The translations under genes were made by a program, and so were the position numbers. 64,000 nucleotides of DNA from contig JAITLV010000087.1 of NCBI GenBank assembly GCA_031277685.1, positions 1 to 64,000 of the forward strand. Direction: 5' to 3'. The stretch comes from Sphingobacterium sp. (GTDB lineage Bacteria > Bacteroidota > Bacteroidia > Sphingobacteriales > Sphingobacteriaceae). The notes under the pieces were generated by a model. That model was not told where the DNA came from and did no database searches. It saw only the letters and a list, made by a program, of their open reading frames with translations. Positions 47,786 to 57,158 of this stretch are shown piece after piece. The number at the start of each line of letters is the position of its first letter. The first letter of the stretch is position 1.

Positions 47786-47858
47786 AAAGTATTTGCATTA
47801 TTAACGTCTGTTCTATACGACTTATTTTGTAAGGTGCTAAAAAAAATATTCGATTATA

Positions 47859-47896
47859 AAAAAATCCCATTTATAGTTCAATAAATGGGATTTTTT
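47859..47896. terminator. Bidirectional terminator
   Basis: Perfect 16-bp stem AAAAAATCCCATTTAT (47859-47874) with ATAAATGGGATTTTTT (47881-47896), loop of six. It lies 20 bases past the stop of the DsbD-N-like gene and also after repeat copy 3. Confidence 0.9.
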
Positions 47897-47915
47897 AGGA
47901 TAAAATTATATGCGA

Positions 47916-48365
47916 CTATTTGATCGTCACGGCAAATGCATATTCATCTGGAGGAAGGCACTGTGATTCATCACATGCTTGCCACTCTACTGTTCCTTTT
48001 ACTGTCGCTGCCCCTTTTTTCAAAGTTACTTTTTGTTGAAAGATCACTTCGTTAGTAAAATATCCAACGTCCATCTTAAATACCTCCTCGTGTTTTACTT
48101 TTGGTTTTGGTTCCGCAGTTTTACCTGCCAATACATAATCCGCAGCCTTTGTAAAGTTAAAAGAGGTCGGAATAGGCCCACCATCCTTTACGTTTTGTGA
48201 GTAAATATGCCAACCATTCTGAATTGTCGCTTTTACATAGACAATTGCTTCTTTCTCGTTTAGCTTTTTGCTAGCCACAGTCCACTTTACAGGTTTGTGA
48301 ATTTGAGCAAAAGCGCCAGTTATCATAAAAATAACCGCAGTCATTAACAATACTAATTTTTTCAT
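47916..48365 (-). CDS. Secreted DsbD N-terminal-domain protein
   Basis: 149 residues. Signal peptide MKKLVLLMTAVIFMITGAFA. The rest is a single DsbD alpha-like domain with NGWHIYSQN, FKMDVGYFTNEVIFQQKV and the redox pair in WQACDESQCLPP (C-x4-C). In full DsbD this domain passes electrons to periplasmic thiol proteins, but the membrane and thioredoxin parts are absent. Stand-alone versions are common in this phylum. It is monocistronic. Confidence 0.88.
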   Translation of the reverse strand: MKKLVLLMTAVIFMITGAFAQIHKPVKWTVASKKLNEKEAIVYVKATIQNGWHIYSQNVKDGGPIPTSFNFTKAADYVLAGKTAEPKPKVKHEEVFKMDVGYFTNEVIFQQKVTLKKGAATVKGTVEWQACDESQCLPPDEYAFAVTIK

Positions 48366-49110
48366 GTTTTTATATCTATTTTGGTTTATTACGTAATTTT
48401 CATGCTCAACTTTGACCCGCTATCTCGTATTCTTTCATATCATTTTAGCAATGGATACATCGGATATGACGACAATTGATCGACGAGCAAAAATATCTAC
48501 AACAATATTCGTGATAAACAATATAACACACAACAATAAACCATAAAAACAAAAAATTTTATTGAAAATAGCAACAAAAACAAAACATTTAACATTTACA
48601 TCCTATCTTTTTCAATATTCTTGCCCTATTTTTTTGTCTCATAAAACGTGAAACAATTGCAATACTGTTAACTCCTCTATTCGAAGACCAGTATGCTACC
48701 TACGCAACTCGAGAGACAGATTTGTTACATTATAATGTTAGAAAAAAATCAGCTTTGGCACAAAAATAGCATTATTTAAAACTCATAATTTAGGTTAATA
48801 ATTGGTTAGGTTAAAAAGCTTGAAGTTCCCACTTCAAGCTTTTTTCTATATCCCAAAACACCTATCAACAAACATAAATCAATTGAAATCGTTTAGGAGA
48901 TAAAAAGCTGAAAGATCATGGACGCTGCTTTAGAAATAATGGCAAGAATAGTTATCATGTTCAATCATACTGACATTCTGCTGTCAATAAGCTACGTTAT
49001 CTTTGTTTACTGATATAAAGAAAGCGGTTTAAACTCAGCTAAAAAAGTCATCAATAGAGATCGCTCAATCAAAAAAGCATTAGATATTAAAAACTATATT
49101 TCAAAACGAG
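48366..49110. other. Long intergenic region with repeat copy 2
   Basis: About 745 bases without a supported gene. It contains repeat copy 2 at 48783-48844 and upstream regions for the flanking divergent genes; otherwise AT-rich and featureless. Confidence 0.5.
48783..48844 (-). repeat. Stem-loop plus conserved tail, copy 2
   Basis: Read on the minus strand: perfect 13-bp stem AAAAAGCTTGAAG with CTTCAAGCTTTTT around loop TGGGAA, then AACC, then TAACCAATTAT, T, AACCTAAATTATGA. The tail differs from copy 1 by one base in 26. ATGA opens a 4-codon frame. It points toward the DsbD-N-like gene but ends about 420 bases before it. On the plus strand the hairpin with TTTTTTCT could act as a terminator. 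Confidence 0.7.
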
Positions 49111-49608
49111 ATGAATACACTTCAACAACTAAAATCTGAACTTGAGAATGAGTACCAGATTACCAAAAATTTTATTGAACTTTTTCCTGAGGACAAGAAT
49201 GACTACGCTCCACATGAAAAAAGTATGAAAATAATGCCGCTAGCAACTCATCTGGTCGAGGTATTCGAATGGCCAAGTACCATTTTGAAAACTTCTGAAC
49301 TAGATTTCGCTGATGGCGGCTATAAGCCGACGATCCTTTCAACGCGGGAAGATTTACTCAAAAAACTGGATCAAGATTTCGAAGCCGGAAAGAAAGCTTT
49401 GGAAAATGCTATCGAAGACGATTTAAATCCAACTTGGACAATCAAGAATGCGGGTCATAAACTAGCGAGCTGGACAAAATATGAAGCAATTCGTCATTCT
49501 TTAAATCAGATCACACATCACAGAGCACAATTGGGTGTTTACTACAGATTAAACAACATTCCTCTACCATCAAGCTACGGCCCCTCTGCTGATTCACAGA
49601 ATTTTTAA
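49111..49608 (+). CDS. DinB-family protein
   Basis: 165 residues, a four-helix bundle. Metal-binding histidines are visible in LATHLVEVFEW and IRHSLNQITHHRAQLG, the usual DinB/YfiT triad positions. Members are metal-dependent hydrolases or thiol transferases, many induced by damage or stress, mostly uncharacterised. A ribosome site AAACGAG precedes the ATG. A strong terminator follows at 49654. Confidence 0.9.
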   Translation: MNTLQQLKSELENEYQITKNFIELFPEDKNDYAPHEKSMKIMPLATHLVEVFEWPSTILKTSELDFADGGYKPTILSTREDLLKKLDQDFEAGKKALENAIEDDLNPTWTIKNAGHKLASWTKYEAIRHSLNQITHHRAQLGVYYRLNNIPLPSSYGPSADSQNF

Positions 49609-49653
49609 GATAAACCCCTTCCAACATAAATATCTTTGTCGGGATCATACAAC

Positions 49654-49685
49654 AAGGAGCAGCTATAGAACCATAGCTGCTCCTT
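49654..49685 (+). terminator. Terminator of the DinB gene
   Basis: Perfect 13-bp stem AAGGAGCAGCTAT (49654-49666) with ATAGCTGCTCCTT (49673-49685), followed by ATTGT. Confidence 0.8.
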
Positions 49686-49849
49686 ATTGTATGTCCAATA
49701 TGTTCGCAGATGGATTATAGAAACATACTCAAGGTCAATAGAATGGCATAATTTTTGAAAAAATTTGACAAGCCAATTAAAAGGGCAAACGACATGGGAT
49801 AAAATGCCCGTGAGCCAATCAATAGAAACAGAACATTTAAACCTTGATT

Positions 49850-50467
49850 ATGATTATTTTCGGAACAAGAACAAAATTACTAGAAAACGACTCCAATACC
49901 GCTGTAGGGGATTGCAATCATTGCCATACTACCGGATCCTTACATGCCTACAAACAGGTTAAATATTTCCATATCTTTTGGATTCCTATTTTTCCATATT
50001 CTACAGAAATTATCAGTGCATGCGATCATTGCAAAAAGGTAAACTATCAACGTGAGATTGATCATCAAACGCTGACAGCGATCCGTTCGAGTGGAATCAG
50101 AAAGACTCCCATTGGATATTTCACAGGATTAATCATTATCATTCTTTTCTTTGCAACCGCAGCTGTGGCAGGAATATCGTCATCTATTAAAACGAAAAAA
50201 TACCTAGAAAATCCCATTGCCGGTGATATATATGAAATCAAACGCGTAGAAAATGGGAAGTCCCTGTACACCTTATACCGCGTCGCTAATGTAACCAAAG
50301 ATTCCATTACATTCGATGTCAATGACTATGAAGCAGAAGGAACAAAAGGTCTGCGAAAATTGAGGGAACAACGTAGCGATAATTATTCAGAAAAGGTTAC
50401 CTTAGCTCATGCAGATGTCGCCAAAATGAAAGCTGAAAATCAGATATCAACTATAAAGAGAAAATAA
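49850..50467 (+). CDS. Zinc-ribbon membrane protein
   Basis: 205 residues from the ATG at 49850 (a TTG two codons earlier is less likely). It starts MIIFGTRTKLL, then a zinc ribbon with C22-x2-C25 and C58-x2-C61 enclosing FHIFWIPIFPY. A membrane helix lies at about 92-112 (GYFTGLIIIILFFATAAVAG), and a basic C-terminal domain (about 120-205) follows. This architecture is common and uncharacterised in Bacteroidota. The next gene begins 31 bases downstream, so they may share a transcript. Confidence 0.8.
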   Translation: MIIFGTRTKLLENDSNTAVGDCNHCHTTGSLHAYKQVKYFHIFWIPIFPYSTEIISACDHCKKVNYQREIDHQTLTAIRSSGIRKTPIGYFTGLIIIILFFATAAVAGISSSIKTKKYLENPIAGDIYEIKRVENGKSLYTLYRVANVTKDSITFDVNDYEAEGTKGLRKLREQRSDNYSEKVTLAHADVAKMKAENQISTIKRK

Positions 50468-50498
50468 AACCGGCGCGCATCGACAAATCGGTTCGTTC

Positions 50499-52034
50499 AT
50501 GAAAAAACACATCATTCTGGTAGCTCTTATTCTTTTGAAATTCGTTATCCAGTATCAATTAATCAGTCCAATATATGATTTACATCGAGATGAGTTCTTA
50601 CATTTAGATCAGGCGAATCACTTGGACTGGGGATATTTGTCGGTTCCACCATTAACATCTTGGCTTTCTTATCTTATTATGATTTTGGGAAATTCAGTTT
50701 TTTGGATCAAATTTTTCCCAGCACTTTTTGGAGCACTAACCACCCTTGTTGTTTGGAAAACAATAGAAGAACTCAAAGGAAATCTTTTTGCACTGATATT
50801 TGGTTCTTTCTGTGTTACTTTTTCTGTCTTATTCCGTTTAAACACGTTGTATCAGCCCAACTCTTTAGATGTTCTTTCTTGGACTTTGATCTATTATTTT
50901 ATAATAAAGTATATCAACAGCGAACAGAATAAATGGTTATATTTTATTGCAGTGACATTTGCAGTGGGATTTTTAAACAAATACAATGTAGCCTTTCTAA
51001 TTCTGGGAATTGTCCCCGCGATTCTGGCTGTACCGGAACGTAAAGTGCTTTCCAATAAAAAATTTTACTATAGCATCTTTATTGTATTTTTAATCATCCT
51101 ACCCAATTTGATCTGGCAATACAACAATAATTTTCCAGTTGCATCTCATTTTAAAGAACTTGCGGAAACCCAACTCGTCAATGTCAATCGATGGAGCTTT
51201 ATCAAATCTCAGTTTATGTTTTTTTTCGGTACTTTTCCAGTAATTGGTTTTGGATTATATGCTCTATTACGCTACCAATCATTTAGGAAATATCGCCTAT
51301 TCTTTTTTTCATTTTTTATAACAATTGGTATTTTTCTATTCTTAAGAGCCAAAGACTACTACGCCATTGGCATCTATCCCATTTATTTTGCTTTTGGTTC
51401 AGTATATATTTCCACTTTTTTTGAAAACCGCGCTGGAATGGTTTTCAAACCTCTTCTTATTGCACTTCCCTTGGTTTTCTTTATTCCGGTCTATATGTTG
51501 GCATTTCCCAATAGAAGTCCGCAATATTTCGTAAATCATCCCGAAAAATACAGAGCGATCGGCATGTTAACATGGGAAGATGGTAAAGAGCATCAACTTC
51601 CACAAGATTTTGCAGATATGTTGGGATGGCAAGAGCTCGCCCAAAAAGTGGATCGTATTTATAGCCAAATTCCCAACCCCCAAAATACCCTCGTACTCTG
51701 CGATAACTATGGACAAGCGGGAGCAATAAATTATTATTCCAAATGTGGAATTCGCGCAGTGACATTCAATGCTGATTATATCAATTGGTTTGATTTCACT
51801 CATGAATTTCGCAACTTGATTCGCATAAAAAATTCATGGGAAAGCGATGTTGAGATGGATGAAACTAGCCCATACTTCGAACAATCCATGCGTTCAGATT
51901 CTATCACAAACAATTACTCAAGAGAATATAGAACAATGATTTTTACATTTATCAATGCAAAAATAGATATTAATAAACGAGTTAAGAACGAGGTGGAACA
52001 AGAACGACAACGACACTTACTATCCGTTAAATAG
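50499..52034 (+). CDS. GT39-family (ArnT/PMT-like) membrane glycosyltransferase
   Basis: 511 residues with about ten membrane helices in the first 340 residues, then a soluble C-terminal domain. The first loop carries the catalytic-type acidic motif in YDLHRDEFLHLDQ, and PPLTSWL follows, as in GT-C enzymes. Such enzymes move a sugar from a polyprenyl-phosphate carrier to lipid A, protein or another glycan on the periplasmic side. The acceptor is unknown. A 7-bp inverted repeat GAACTGG/CCAGTTC at about 52071-52091 may be a weak terminator. Confidence 0.88.
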   Translation: MKKHIILVALILLKFVIQYQLISPIYDLHRDEFLHLDQANHLDWGYLSVPPLTSWLSYLIMILGNSVFWIKFFPALFGALTTLVVWKTIEELKGNLFALIFGSFCVTFSVLFRLNTLYQPNSLDVLSWTLIYYFIIKYINSEQNKWLYFIAVTFAVGFLNKYNVAFLILGIVPAILAVPERKVLSNKKFYYSIFIVFLIILPNLIWQYNNNFPVASHFKELAETQLVNVNRWSFIKSQFMFFFGTFPVIGFGLYALLRYQSFRKYRLFFFSFFITIGIFLFLRAKDYYAIGIYPIYFAFGSVYISTFFENRAGMVFKPLLIALPLVFFIPVYMLAFPNRSPQYFVNHPEKYRAIGMLTWEDGKEHQLPQDFADMLGWQELAQKVDRIYSQIPNPQNTLVLCDNYGQAGAINYYSKCGIRAVTFNADYINWFDFTHEFRNLIRIKNSWESDVEMDETSPYFEQSMRSDSITNNYSREYRTMIFTFINAKIDINKRVKNEVEQERQRHLLSVK

Positions 52035-52492
52035 CGACTTAGTTTTAGCGGTCACAGGAAACATTGAACTGGTATATGCCAGTTCAATGGGAGAATATAG
52101 CCAATGATTTTTCAGTCACGATACAAATAGATAAACTCAGATTAGTCCCAAACTATCCACGATGGTTCAAAAAGATCACAAGTGATTAGTCTCAGTTAAA
52201 CAGGCATAATTATACATCAGTAGTACATTTTTCGATGGATCATTTCACAACCATAAAAACTGTATTGTGAGCTGTTTTAAACAACACATATAAACCATAT
52301 TCATTAGAAATACATTAACCGACAAACAAAATATATTACAATTGCTCTTTGTTCAAGGCTATTTAAAAACTAAAACTTTTACTATCTTTATTTCACTTAG
52401 CCAGCGTTATGATAGTGACAAAATCTCCTAGCCAAACCAGGGGCAACTGAGATGAAGTCTAAAGATCATGCTTAAAAATATTAACGATACAT
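52035..52492. other. Intergenic gap, nothing recognised apart from a weak hairpin
   Basis: About 460 bases. Apart from the GAACTGG/CCAGTTC hairpin near the left end I see no gene, repeat or RNA. Confidence 0.4.
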
Positions 52493-53050
52493 ATGAGCTT
52501 TTTAAATTTCTTAAAAGGACAGCCCAAATTAAAACAGATCGATGTCAGTGAAGACCAAGATTTCGTTGATCTACAGTTAACAATAACGAAGAACTGGAAT
52601 GATGAAAATCTAAATCATATCATTCAGGCAAAGGGACTTTGGGAAAAAGAAACTGTTGGTATAGAAATCTCATTTCAACGCGATATGAAAATAGGAATTG
52701 TTAATACAGAGGTTGACAAGAAAAGATTTTATCGGGAAGGCATCAACTTTTATTCTATGGGAGAATTGAGTGATAATTTTACTAAAGCCTTGAATTCTTT
52801 GTTTAAAACGGAATATACCGCTGTGAGAATGCTAGCTACTGTTCACGCCACAGCTTTTGTCCTCAGCGGCCAACCAGAATATTTCGAAGAAGAGTATATA
52901 AAAACCAAAATTTTCTTTGATGACAGCAATGAAAAAGAGCACTATGCAGAATGGTATGTAAATATTGACCTAAAAAACAAGGTTCTTGAATTGAGAGAAA
53001 AAGATCAAGGATATCGGAAAAATATCGTCAACGTACTGACAAAGCAATAA
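52493..53050 (+). CDS. Hypothetical cytoplasmic protein
   Basis: 185 residues, acidic, no signal peptide, no membrane helix. Mixed alpha/beta: VDLQLTITKNWNDENLNHII, VGIEISFQRDMKIGIV, ALNSLFKTEYTAVRMLATVHATAF and a C-terminal strand pair AEWYVNIDLKNKVLELREKD. No family recognised; size and composition resemble Bacteroidota proteins found near immunity genes, but no toxin is adjacent. Confidence 0.6.
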   Translation: MSFLNFLKGQPKLKQIDVSEDQDFVDLQLTITKNWNDENLNHIIQAKGLWEKETVGIEISFQRDMKIGIVNTEVDKKRFYREGINFYSMGELSDNFTKALNSLFKTEYTAVRMLATVHATAFVLSGQPEYFEEEYIKTKIFFDDSNEKEHYAEWYVNIDLKNKVLELREKDQGYRKNIVNVLTKQ

Positions 53051-53209
53051 CTTGATTTAACCTGATATCTTGCCCTTGAATACGCTCTTTTCATATAAAA
53101 GATCAATAGTTTCAAAAGCAGCTTTTTATTACTATTATTATTTGAAATTGGTTCAATAATTTCTACTTTCGGATGTATTTCCAAAGCTAAAAAAGTTAAA
53201 TATCAATTT

Positions 53210-53722
53210 ATGTCTGATCAATCATTAGTCGTTCAATCCGCTTCCTATCATATCCGTCAGTTAGTAGAAAGTGAATTTGCCTACTATAAATCTATTCGTC
53301 TGGAAGCAATTCAAACAGAGCCTACGCTATTCCGATGGAGTAACCCCGCGGAAAGCAGTCTTTCAGATTTCGACTGGCAGGAGCGGATCAAATCTCCTCG
53401 AATTGTTTTTGGACTCTTCAAAAAAAGTGAGCTAATCGGAATGACAAGTATGCTGCTTTTAGCTGATAAAGAAGCTTATTTTGGACAGTCTTTTATTAGA
53501 CCAGTACATAGAGGTCAAGGACTTTCTCGTCTTTTGTATCGCGTCAGAATGGACTGGGCCAATTCACATCAACTGAAAAAACTCATTATCAGTCACAGAG
53601 AAATTAATACAATCTCAAAAATAGCAATCCTACGTGCAGGTTTTGAATATAGTCATCAAGAACTTGTACATTGGTTAGATGGTACAACTGGCTATTCTCT
53701 ATATTATAAATTAACCCTCTAA
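53210..53722 (+). CDS. GNAT-family N-acetyltransferase
   Basis: 170 residues with the GNAT fold. YHIRQLVESEFAYYKSIRLEAIQTEP opens the domain, and the acetyl-CoA loop is RPVHRGQGLSRLLYRVRMDWA, matching R/Q-x-x-G-x-G/A. The acceptor is unknown; small molecules, proteins and antibiotics are all possible. Monocistronic. Confidence 0.9.
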   Translation: MSDQSLVVQSASYHIRQLVESEFAYYKSIRLEAIQTEPTLFRWSNPAESSLSDFDWQERIKSPRIVFGLFKKSELIGMTSMLLLADKEAYFGQSFIRPVHRGQGLSRLLYRVRMDWANSHQLKKLIISHREINTISKIAILRAGFEYSHQELVHWLDGTTGYSLYYKLTL

Positions 53723-53808
53723 TACATTTAATTCACCCCGATAGTATCACCTTAATAGTCAGCTATTGCCTTAGCAACTATATTTAATTAACATGCGCAA
53801 TATATCCT

Positions 53809-55647
53809 TTATTGACTTTCCAAACTTTCCATAAAAGCGATAATATCCTTTTTCTCATCTTCTGTAAGGCGGAGATTTTCCTCAGGCAGTGTTTGATTGG
53901 GTATATTTATCCCAAGCCCAGCTCCGCCACCATTATTGTAAAACTCCATTACTTCATCCAAAGTACGATAAACCCCATTATGCATATATGGCGCAGTTTT
54001 TTTTATATTCCTGACAGACGGAATCTTAAATGCATTTCTGTAGGAATCGATACCAATAACATCAAAATATCCCAAATCAGCATCAAGAATAGAATCTTTG
54101 AGCGTTCCTGGGACACCTAACACTTCTACTTCACTCTGAACGAATTTTGGTGGGGTCACACCGTTAAACAACGGGATAAAATGACAGGTAGCACATTTTG
54201 CTTTTCCCATAAACAAGTTAAACCCCTGCAATTCCTGTTTTGATAATGCATCGTCTTTCCCACGCATATATTCATCAAATCGACTATTTATTTTTGTCAA
54301 ATGACGAAGATATGAGGCAAGCGCATTTGCGATATGGTCGGAATTGATCGTACCATTACTATTTGGAAATGCTTGATTAAACAGCTTACGATAAGCCTTA
54401 TTTCCAGAAAGATATAGACTAATATGATCCATAGAACCGTCCATTTCCTGTGTATTGCCGATAACATCTCGTATTTGGTCTTCGAGTGTAAGTGCATGCA
54501 TGTCATAAAAATAATTTGATTGCAGCGCCGAATTAAGTAATGTTGGGGTATTCCTTTTGAGCAGCTGGCCTGAGCCATGAATATCGTCCTGCCTTGCCAA
54601 TCCATCCGTAAATGCTCTATTGGGATTATGGCAGGAAGCACAACTTCGCGTCCCGGTGCCTGATAACTGTACATCATAGAATAATTTCTCGCCGAGTACG
54701 ACCTTTTCATCCGTCAAATGAAATTCCGGTCCTGGAGAAAATGCGTTCGCATTGAAAGCATCTTCATCAAAAAGCGTATTTACCTCTTGACGGAGCATTC
54801 TATTGTATCGAATCCTATTGCCAGGCATTGCTTGCTCGATCTCTGCGATTCCGGTACTGATCCTATTCGCAAAACGTGTGATAAATACAGCCCTATCAAA
54901 ACTGTCAAAATCCGTATGTACCTGAAGGTATTTGATACCCGCCTCCAGCGCCTGAAACAACATACTATTTTTTTTCTTATCACCATAATAAACAAGAACA
55001 TTTTGCAAACTTGCCAATGATCTTGCCGACTCGGTTATACTATTTAAAGCAAGTCCATTATCATACCCCGTTATCCCTAGAGAAATAATCCGAAATATTT
55101 CCAACTTTGCTGCGTCTAAAATACGCCAATCATCGAGATCATGGTCAGAAAAGTAGGAAATTAGATAATCTACATTTAATATCAAATGCCTGATCTCAGT
55201 CCTCAGCTTTTGTTGATTAACAATCTCGTAATTCGGATAGATCAGCTCCTCTATCACCTGTAATCCTACGGGATTAACACCACGTGCTAAAGTAGGATCC
55301 AGCAGGTCCGCATTTTCAATCTCTTCAACTGGTGGTCCATTTAGTCTCTTTGTCAAATCAGCCGTAAAATATTCCGCAGCCCATTCAAAATCTTTAAAAA
55401 GCAACCTTGATGTCAGAAAAACACGTTGTAAATGCAGTGTATCCATCGGTTCGCTAGTCGCTACAGAATAGAGTGTATCTCTAACATATCGACGAAATGA
55501 AAGCATCTGGCTAACAATTGCCTGTTGGATCTTTCTTTCACGAAAATTTGAATCGTCCTGTTTTGGATGCTGTGGACGCCCTGTACCAAAGCCTAAAGTT
55601 AGTACGACGGCAAACAGCAAAGCTACAACTACAAACTTTCTATACAT
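53809..55647 (-). CDS. Diheme cytochrome c peroxidase/MauG-like protein with long N-terminal helical domain
   Basis: 612 residues from the ATG at 55647; a TTG 21 bases upstream was rejected. Signal peptide about 1-25. Residues about 30-290 form a helical domain unlike standard peroxidases, with RVFLTSRLLFKDFEWAAEYF and GVNPVGLQVIEELIY, imelysin-like in flavour. The C-terminal part is a classic diheme peroxidase with CASCH at 336-340 and CATCH at 485-489. It probably acts in the periplasm on hydrogen peroxide or a modified protein. The phosphoesterase gene upstream ends 26 bases before it, implying co-transcription. Confidence 0.9.
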   Translation of the reverse strand: MYRKFVVVALLFAVVLTLGFGTGRPQHPKQDDSNFRERKIQQAIVSQMLSFRRYVRDTLYSVATSEPMDTLHLQRVFLTSRLLFKDFEWAAEYFTADLTKRLNGPPVEEIENADLLDPTLARGVNPVGLQVIEELIYPNYEIVNQQKLRTEIRHLILNVDYLISYFSDHDLDDWRILDAAKLEIFRIISLGITGYDNGLALNSITESARSLASLQNVLVYYGDKKKNSMLFQALEAGIKYLQVHTDFDSFDRAVFITRFANRISTGIAEIEQAMPGNRIRYNRMLRQEVNTLFDEDAFNANAFSPGPEFHLTDEKVVLGEKLFYDVQLSGTGTRSCASCHNPNRAFTDGLARQDDIHGSGQLLKRNTPTLLNSALQSNYFYDMHALTLEDQIRDVIGNTQEMDGSMDHISLYLSGNKAYRKLFNQAFPNSNGTINSDHIANALASYLRHLTKINSRFDEYMRGKDDALSKQELQGFNLFMGKAKCATCHFIPLFNGVTPPKFVQSEVEVLGVPGTLKDSILDADLGYFDVIGIDSYRNAFKIPSVRNIKKTAPYMHNGVYRTLDEVMEFYNNGGGAGLGINIPNQTLPEENLRLTEDEKKDIIAFMESLESQ

Positions 55648-55673
55648 TCCCACGCATCGATTACACAATCATT

Positions 55674-57020
55674 TTACTTAAATACAAGCGCATTCCTAAA
55701 GGGATTAGCCTTTTTATCCCGCTCCGCTAATGGTTCTATTCCCCACCGATGTTCAATAAAAGAAAGAATACTAACTGTTTCATATGCTGTATGATCTACA
55801 ACTCCCTTTTTCGCAAATGGTCCAATAACAATCGCTGGAATACGACTTCCAGGTCCCCAGCGATCGGTGACGGGAGGATTGACATGATCATAGAAACCTC
55901 CGAATTCATCGTACGTAAGGATGACTAGCGCATCTTTCGCATTAGGGCCTTCCAATACAGCATTAATTAAATTTACCGCTAGCTGTTCCGAAGAATAAAC
56001 AGCAGAACTCCCAGGATGTTCGTCGTTACCCCCACCTGGTTTGACAAAGGAAACGCTAGGCAGCGTACCTTCCTTCGCTGCTTTGATAAAATCATTTTGA
56101 TCTTTCATATGTTTCCGACCTTCCTTACCTTCTTCGTAGTTGGCAAAATAGAGAAAAGGTTCGTGATTATAGGCAAAATTATTTTTGCGACCAGCAACTG
56201 CATCATCCCATCCTTCGGAATACCAGGCCCAGGAAATATTCTTCTCTGTCAAACGATCACCAATAGTCGGCATCGTTTGAGAAGGTAATAATTTAGAGGT
56301 ATCTGATTTGGCTGGATAAGGCTTATTTCGCGAAAGCACATGATTGATGGCATACCCATCAGGTGTAACAATACCGTCTTTAACCATTTTTCCCTGTGCA
56401 TCAATTTCAGCTATTAATGATTTTGGTGCATTAGGCCAAGTAGGCACTGCAGCCGAAATCATATACACGTGATTGAGATAAGAGCCGCCGAAGACACTTT
56501 GGAAGAAATTATCACATAATGTATAATTCTTAGCGAAGGGAAACAATGGCAGTTTCTCCGTATGATAATAGCCCATCGCTAGCCCTTTGGAATCATTGTA
56601 TAACGCAAACTTATCCATCTTTCCACCATTGATCTGCAATTGATTGTGGTAGAAACGGTGAGTTACGTCAGGTGTAGCCTTGTCTGCAGGAACAAATTGG
56701 TCTATATTAAAGAACGTATTGGGTAGGTTGGTGGGAAATGAACTATTTCTAGGAATCTCAGGCAAATATTGATAAACTTTACCATTTTCATCTACCTGTA
56801 AATAATTACCTTTTTTTGCATTGGCAATGCCATTTGCCCCTTTAAATTCGCCGTATAGGTTATCAAAACTATGATTTTCCATATAGACGACTACGACGTG
56901 TTTAATCTGTTTGATTCCTTCGTCAAAGGACGTTTCTTGCTTCTTTGCATTCTTGGTTATTCCACAACTGCTTATGCTTAAAATTCCAAGAGACAAATAA
57001 AAAAATTGCTGTAACCGCAT
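55674..57020 (-). CDS. Phosphoesterase/acid phosphatase-type lipoprotein (PF04185-like)
   Basis: 448 residues from the ATG at 57020, which follows AGAAGACAGG; the frame is open further upstream but lacks family residues. Lipobox ISSC with lipidated C19. The alkaline-phosphatase-like core starts IKHVVVVYMENHSFDNLYGEF and includes DALVILTYDEFGGFYDHVNPP and GSRIPAIVIGPFAKKG, metal-ligand regions shared with phospholipase C and AcpA. It should hydrolyse phosphomonoesters or phospholipid head groups. Paired with the diheme peroxidase gene in this phylum, often in phosphate-acquisition contexts. Confidence 0.9.
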   Translation of the reverse strand: MRLQQFFYLSLGILSISSCGITKNAKKQETSFDEGIKQIKHVVVVYMENHSFDNLYGEFKGANGIANAKKGNYLQVDENGKVYQYLPEIPRNSSFPTNLPNTFFNIDQFVPADKATPDVTHRFYHNQLQINGGKMDKFALYNDSKGLAMGYYHTEKLPLFPFAKNYTLCDNFFQSVFGGSYLNHVYMISAAVPTWPNAPKSLIAEIDAQGKMVKDGIVTPDGYAINHVLSRNKPYPAKSDTSKLLPSQTMPTIGDRLTEKNISWAWYSEGWDDAVAGRKNNFAYNHEPFLYFANYEEGKEGRKHMKDQNDFIKAAKEGTLPSVSFVKPGGGNDEHPGSSAVYSSEQLAVNLINAVLEGPNAKDALVILTYDEFGGFYDHVNPPVTDRWGPGSRIPAIVIGPFAKKGVVDHTAYETVSILSFIEHRWGIEPLAERDKKANPFRNALVFK

Positions 57021-57158
57021 CCTGTCTTCTTTTATTAGGTTAAAGATAAATTCTATAACAAACATACGATTATTATATTTTTCAAAAATAAAAGCAGTAG
57101 AAATCAGCTTAAACGTATCAGGTTCTTTACAGGAAAACAAATGAACGTTCTACATAGC

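Noticed and set aside
49765..49962. 65-codon plus-strand frame overlapping the zinc-ribbon gene
   Set aside because: It reads the start of the zinc-ribbon gene out of frame; the CxxC motifs appear only in the other frame.
57021..57140. N-terminal extension of the phosphoesterase
   Set aside because: The lipoprotein signal and ribosome site sit at the internal ATG 57020; the extension has no signal-peptide character.
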